The position numbers and the translations under genes are program-made. The notes under the pieces were generated by a model. It ran no database searches. It had not been told where the DNA came from and saw nothing but the letters and a program-made list of their open reading frames with translations. Below are positions 6,334-8,659 of a DNA stretch of 8,659 nucleotides, piece by piece. Source of the stretch: an uncultured Bordetella sp. Lineage in GTDB: Bacteria; Pseudomonadota; Gammaproteobacteria; Burkholderiales; Burkholderiaceae_B. The stretch covers positions 1 through 8,659 of the forward strand of contig CALGFL010000447.1 of assembly GCA_937881145.1 (NCBI GenBank), read 5' to 3'. Position 1 is the first letter of the stretch. Each line of letters opens with the position of its first letter.

Positions 6334-6921
6334 ATGGATTTGTTTATTTCGATGGCGGCTTTTGCCCTTGCCGCGTCGATCTCACCGGGCCCGGTCAATC
6401 TGGTCGGACTGGCCAGCGGCATGCAATACGGCTTTCGCGCCGGCATGCGGCATGTGACCGGCGCCACCGCCGGATTCACCGTGCTGCTCATCATGACCGG
6501 GTTCGGTGTCAACGCGCTCCTGCACTACCTGCCCAGCCTTATCGGAACCATCAAATGGGCGGGCGCCGCGTTCCTGCTGTACATGGCGTACAAGCTTGCC
6601 ATCGGCGACGGTCGGCTCGCCACGGCGAAATCGACTCGAGGGCCGAGCATGTATTCGGGCGCAGCGATGCAATGGCTGAATCCCAAAGCGTGGCTCGCCT
6701 CGCTGGCGGGCATGGGCGCCTATGTCGGCGACGGCTCCACATCGCTGATCTGGACGTTCGCAGCCATCTATTTCGTCATCTGCTATGCGTCACTGGCCAG
6801 CTGGGTCGTCGCGGGCATGTTTCTGCGCAGGCACCTGGGCGATCCCGAGCGCATGCGGTGGCTCAACCGCGTCCTGGCCATGCTGCTCGTGCTCAGCACT
6901 GTCTATCTGATCCGGGAATAG
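6334..6921 (+). CDS. LysE/RhtB-family amino acid exporter
   Basis: This 195-residue inner-membrane protein belongs to the LysE/RhtB translocator family, which exports amino acids or similar small molecules with proton motive force. It shows the family signature ISPGPVNL near residues 16-23, then a Gly-rich stretch (GFRAGMRHVTGATAGF), and NPKAWLAS at 116-123. About six hydrophobic segments are visible (roughly 4-25, 42-64, 70-90, 108-130, 138-162 and 176-193), and the length is typical. The start is the ATG at 6334, five bases after AGGAGG; an upstream in-frame GTG at 6298 would add 12 hydrophilic residues and lacks this support. The gene follows LysR-2 on the same strand after 91 bp and ends 11 bp from the convergent AraC gene. 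AraC-type regulators are often encoded beside LysE exporters, so that gene may control it. The substrate cannot be told from the sequence. Confidence 0.93.
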   Translation: MDLFISMAAFALAASISPGPVNLVGLASGMQYGFRAGMRHVTGATAGFTVLLIMTGFGVNALLHYLPSLIGTIKWAGAAFLLYMAYKLAIGDGRLATAKSTRGPSMYSGAAMQWLNPKAWLASLAGMGAYVGDGSTSLIWTFAAIYFVICYASLASWVVAGMFLRRHLGDPERMRWLNRVLAMLLVLSTVYLIRE

Positions 6922-6932
6922 AAACGGCATGC

Positions 6933-7751
6933 CTAGCCCTGGTACTGCCCGGGCGTCGCCGCGGTCAGTTGCTTGAATACGCGCTGCAGGTGCGCCTGAT
7001 CGGCAAAACCCGCGTCGATGGCAACGTCGGCAATCGCGCTTCCCCGCTTGAGCTGCGCGCGCGAGTATTCGATTCGGCAGTTGACCTGATAGGCATGAGG
7101 CGTCATGCCGTAGCGCGTCTTGAACGAACGGATCAAGTGCGACTCGGAAAGCCCGGCGACAGCGCAGATGTGCTTCAGCCTGATCGACTGCGAGCAGTTT
7201 TCCCGGATATACCGGGCCGCCGATTCAAGCTGCGCATGCGCAGGCTTATCGGATGAGCGGGTGGGTTTCAGCGTGCGGGCCAGATCGGTGAAAAAAGCTT
7301 CCGCACCGCGGGCCTTCTGCTCAACACGCATCCGGGTGTCGATGAGCGTGGCGTAGAGATGACGCAGCCCGTCGAACAGGAATGCATCCGTGGACGACAG
7401 GGTTGCAAACGACTGGAACTCGCCATCATTCTTCCAGCCCGCTGCCTGCTGGCGACGACCGAGCCAGACAGGGTCGACGTAGAACATGAGATACGACCAC
7501 GGGTGGTCTTTGATGGGATTGCATGCATGCACGGCGCCCGGGTTGATCACGACGATCGAACCCGCGCGGACACTGTCGGCGTGCGCGCCGTTCAAATAGA
7601 CGCTCTCTCCGCCGGTGATGGCGCCGATCGAAAACGTCTCGTGCGCATGCCTGGCATAACAGACGTGCCGGCCGTCTTCGATTTCACGCGCCTCGATAAA
7701 GGGAAGCGATGCGTTCCGCCAGAATTTCGGTATTGCGGCAGGCAGCGACAT
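6933..7751 (-). CDS. AraC-family transcriptional regulator with N-terminal cupin-type sensing domain
   Basis: This 272-residue regulator has the two-part AraC layout. The N-terminal cupin-like effector domain (about 15-100) carries RHAHETFSIG (H35, H37, E38) and INPGAVHACNP (69-79). The C-terminal double helix-turn-helix (about 172-272) carries LKHICAVAGLSESHLIRSFK and IADVAIDAGFADQAHLQRVFK, ending TPGQYQG. The ATG at 7751 lies only three bases after the stop of the cardiolipin synthase gene, in the same frame (TGA TCG ATG), and has no recognisable Shine-Dalgarno, so translation may depend on coupling to the upstream gene. The gene is convergent with the LysE exporter, the kind of partner this regulator subgroup is often found with; control of that exporter is an inference. 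The ligand is unknown. Confidence 0.93.
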   Translation of the reverse strand: MSLPAAIPKFWRNASLPFIEAREIEDGRHVCYARHAHETFSIGAITGGESVYLNGAHADSVRAGSIVVINPGAVHACNPIKDHPWSYLMFYVDPVWLGRRQQAAGWKNDGEFQSFATLSSTDAFLFDGLRHLYATLIDTRMRVEQKARGAEAFFTDLARTLKPTRSSDKPAHAQLESAARYIRENCSQSIRLKHICAVAGLSESHLIRSFKTRYGMTPHAYQVNCRIEYSRAQLKRGSAIADVAIDAGFADQAHLQRVFKQLTAATPGQYQG

Positions 7752-7754
7752 CGA

Positions 7755-8659
7755 TCAAAAAATGGGCGCGAAAATGGTGAGCAAATTCTGCCAGAGAATG
7801 CGGCGCATGGGGCGCTTGCGCATTTCGCCACGGGAAACCTCGCGGGCATTGGACAGATAGGCATGCTGCCGATCCCGGATCGCCGCTGCCGTATTCCGGC
7901 AATACAGCAGGATGTTGTTCTCGAAATTGAGCTCCAGGCTTCGGCGGTCCATATTCGCCGAGCCGATCAAGGCGGCCTCGCCATCGGCGACCAGCGTCTT
8001 GGCATGGAGCAGTCCGCCGAGAAACTCGAAGATCTTCACCCCCGCCTCGGCCAGTTCGGCATAGGTCGCCCGGCTCATCGCGCCGACCGCGGCCGAGTCG
8101 TTGCGCGCAGGCAGGACCAGGATCGTTTCCACGCCGCGCCGCGCGCAGGAGATCAAGGCCTCCATCAGCGGCGGGTCCGGCACGAAATAAGGCGTCGAGA
8201 TGATCACCTCGCGCTGCGCGCCGTAAAGAATGCCGACGAACGCATCCGACATCGCCCCCTTGACCGACATGGGCCCGGTGCCGAAGGCGATCGCCGGAAA
8301 ACCGTCGGCCGCCGGCCGTTCGGCGGCAGGCGCGATAGCACCGGATAGATTCTCGTCGGCCTCCACCATCCAGGCGTCGGCGAAGAGCAGCTGGTTCTGG
8401 CGCACCACCGGACCTTCGAAACGCATCATGATGTCCACCCATGGGGCGAACTTGGGTTTGATGCGGAATTCGGGATCGGCGCAGTTTTGGCTTCCGCAAT
8501 AGGTGATCCGGTCGTCGACCACCACGATCTTGCGATGATTGCGCAAATCGATACGGCTGCCCTCCAGGACGGAAAGCCCTCGGCGCATTTTGAGCGAAAC
8601 GCAAAGCCGCACGCCGGCTTCTCGCATCGCCTGCCAGTATTCCGACCGGATGAGCGCGC
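7755..8659 (-). CDS. cls: Cardiolipin synthase / phospholipase D-family protein (5' partial)
   Basis: Three hundred C-terminal residues are visible, and the frame stays open to the window edge, so about the first third (with any membrane segments) is missing. The ATG at 8627 is internal: the preceding codons read ALIRSEYWQA, matching the family's YWQALREAG region. Residues below are numbered from 8627. Both phospholipase D HKD motifs are present: H31-K33-D38 in NHRKIVVVDD, followed by GSQN, and H208-K210-D215 in LHAKTLVAD, followed by GSANMDRRS. ISTPYFVPD (143-151) and the C-terminal ILWQNLLTIFAPIF are also typical of bacterial cardiolipin synthases. The likely reaction is transfer of a phosphatidyl group between phosphatidylglycerol molecules at the inner membrane to give cardiolipin. 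Other phospholipase D subfamilies remain possible without the N-terminus. The AraC gene follows after three bases. Confidence 0.9.
   Translation of the reverse strand, partial: ALIRSEYWQAMREAGVRLCVSLKMRRGLSVLEGSRIDLRNHRKIVVVDDRITYCGSQNCADPEFRIKPKFAPWVDIMMRFEGPVVRQNQLLFADAWMVEADENLSGAIAPAAERPAADGFPAIAFGTGPMSVKGAMSDAFVGILYGAQREVIISTPYFVPDPPLMEALISCARRGVETILVLPARNDSAAVGAMSRATYAELAEAGVKIFEFLGGLLHAKTLVADGEAALIGSANMDRRSLELNFENNILLYCRNTAAAIRDRQHAYLSNAREVSRGEMRKRPMRRILWQNLLTIFAPIF

Noticed and set aside
6330..7256. A 308-codon + strand frame starting at the ATG four bases before the LysE start
   Set aside because: It runs out of frame through the exporter and antisense through the AraC gene, with no domain; the AGGAGG site serves the ATG at 6334 equally well and that frame encodes a clear LysE protein.
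7359..8348. A 329-codon + strand frame crossing the AraC and cardiolipin synthase genes
   Set aside because: It spans the junction of two well-supported genes on the other strand and its translation is Arg/Asp-rich with no family features.
1..8659. Mobile element, CRISPR array, toxin-antitoxin or defence system
   Set aside because: No transposase, integrase, direct-repeat array, tRNA-linked repeats or defence-type domains were found; codon use looks uniform across the genes.

Overview
The window reads as chromosomal DNA of a GC-rich betaproteobacterium. Bordetella/Achromobacter-type Alcaligenaceae fit best, because it combines an orphan Bug-family (TctC-like) periplasmic binding protein, two LysR regulators beside small catabolic units, a LysE-type exporter and a strong G/C third-position bias. 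This assignment is inference from gene content; there is no rRNA or other marker. Nearly every base is coding. I see no tRNA, rRNA, CRISPR array, insertion sequence or phage gene.

Layout. (1) Bases 1-1349, +: the C-terminal part of a degenerate-GGDEF/EAL cyclic-di-GMP phosphodiesterase, cut by the left edge. (2) 1324-2184, -: a LysR regulator whose 3' end overlaps the EAL gene by 26 bp. (3) 2185-2315: an AT-rich divergent control region with a LysR-box-like motif and a GC-rich leader hairpin. (4) 2316-2696, +: a small tautomerase-superfamily enzyme resembling malonate semialdehyde decarboxylase. (5) 2719-5253, -: a two-gene unit made of an N-acyl-D-amino-acid deacylase followed by a Bug-type solute-binding protein. 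(6) 5298-6242, +: a second LysR regulator, divergent from that unit, with a 12-bp perfect palindrome between them. (7) 6334-6921, +: a LysE/RhtB exporter. (8) 6933-7751, -: an AraC regulator convergent with the exporter. (9) 7755-8659, -: the C-terminal part of a cardiolipin synthase / phospholipase D protein, cut by the right edge and lying three bases upstream of the AraC gene.

How the parts may work together (inference). There are two classic 'LysR plus divergent target' modules: LysR-1 with the tautomerase, and LysR-2 with the deacylase/Bug pair. The second suggests capture of an N-acylated amino acid or related carboxylate by the Bug protein and its hydrolysis by the deacylase, but no TctA/TctB membrane partners are present. 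The LysE exporter and AraC regulator form a third likely module for efflux of an amino acid or similar small molecule. The EAL and cardiolipin synthase genes appear to be unrelated flanking genes.

The most notable anomaly is the 5' end of the deacylase. Its frame has no ATG or GTG start in front of the domain, and a single missing C in a four-C run would join a nearby ATG to the frame. This suggests a sequencing error or a recent frameshift. I found no convincing evidence for an undescribed defence, mobile or biosynthetic system; this is mostly an ordinary metabolic and regulatory neighbourhood.
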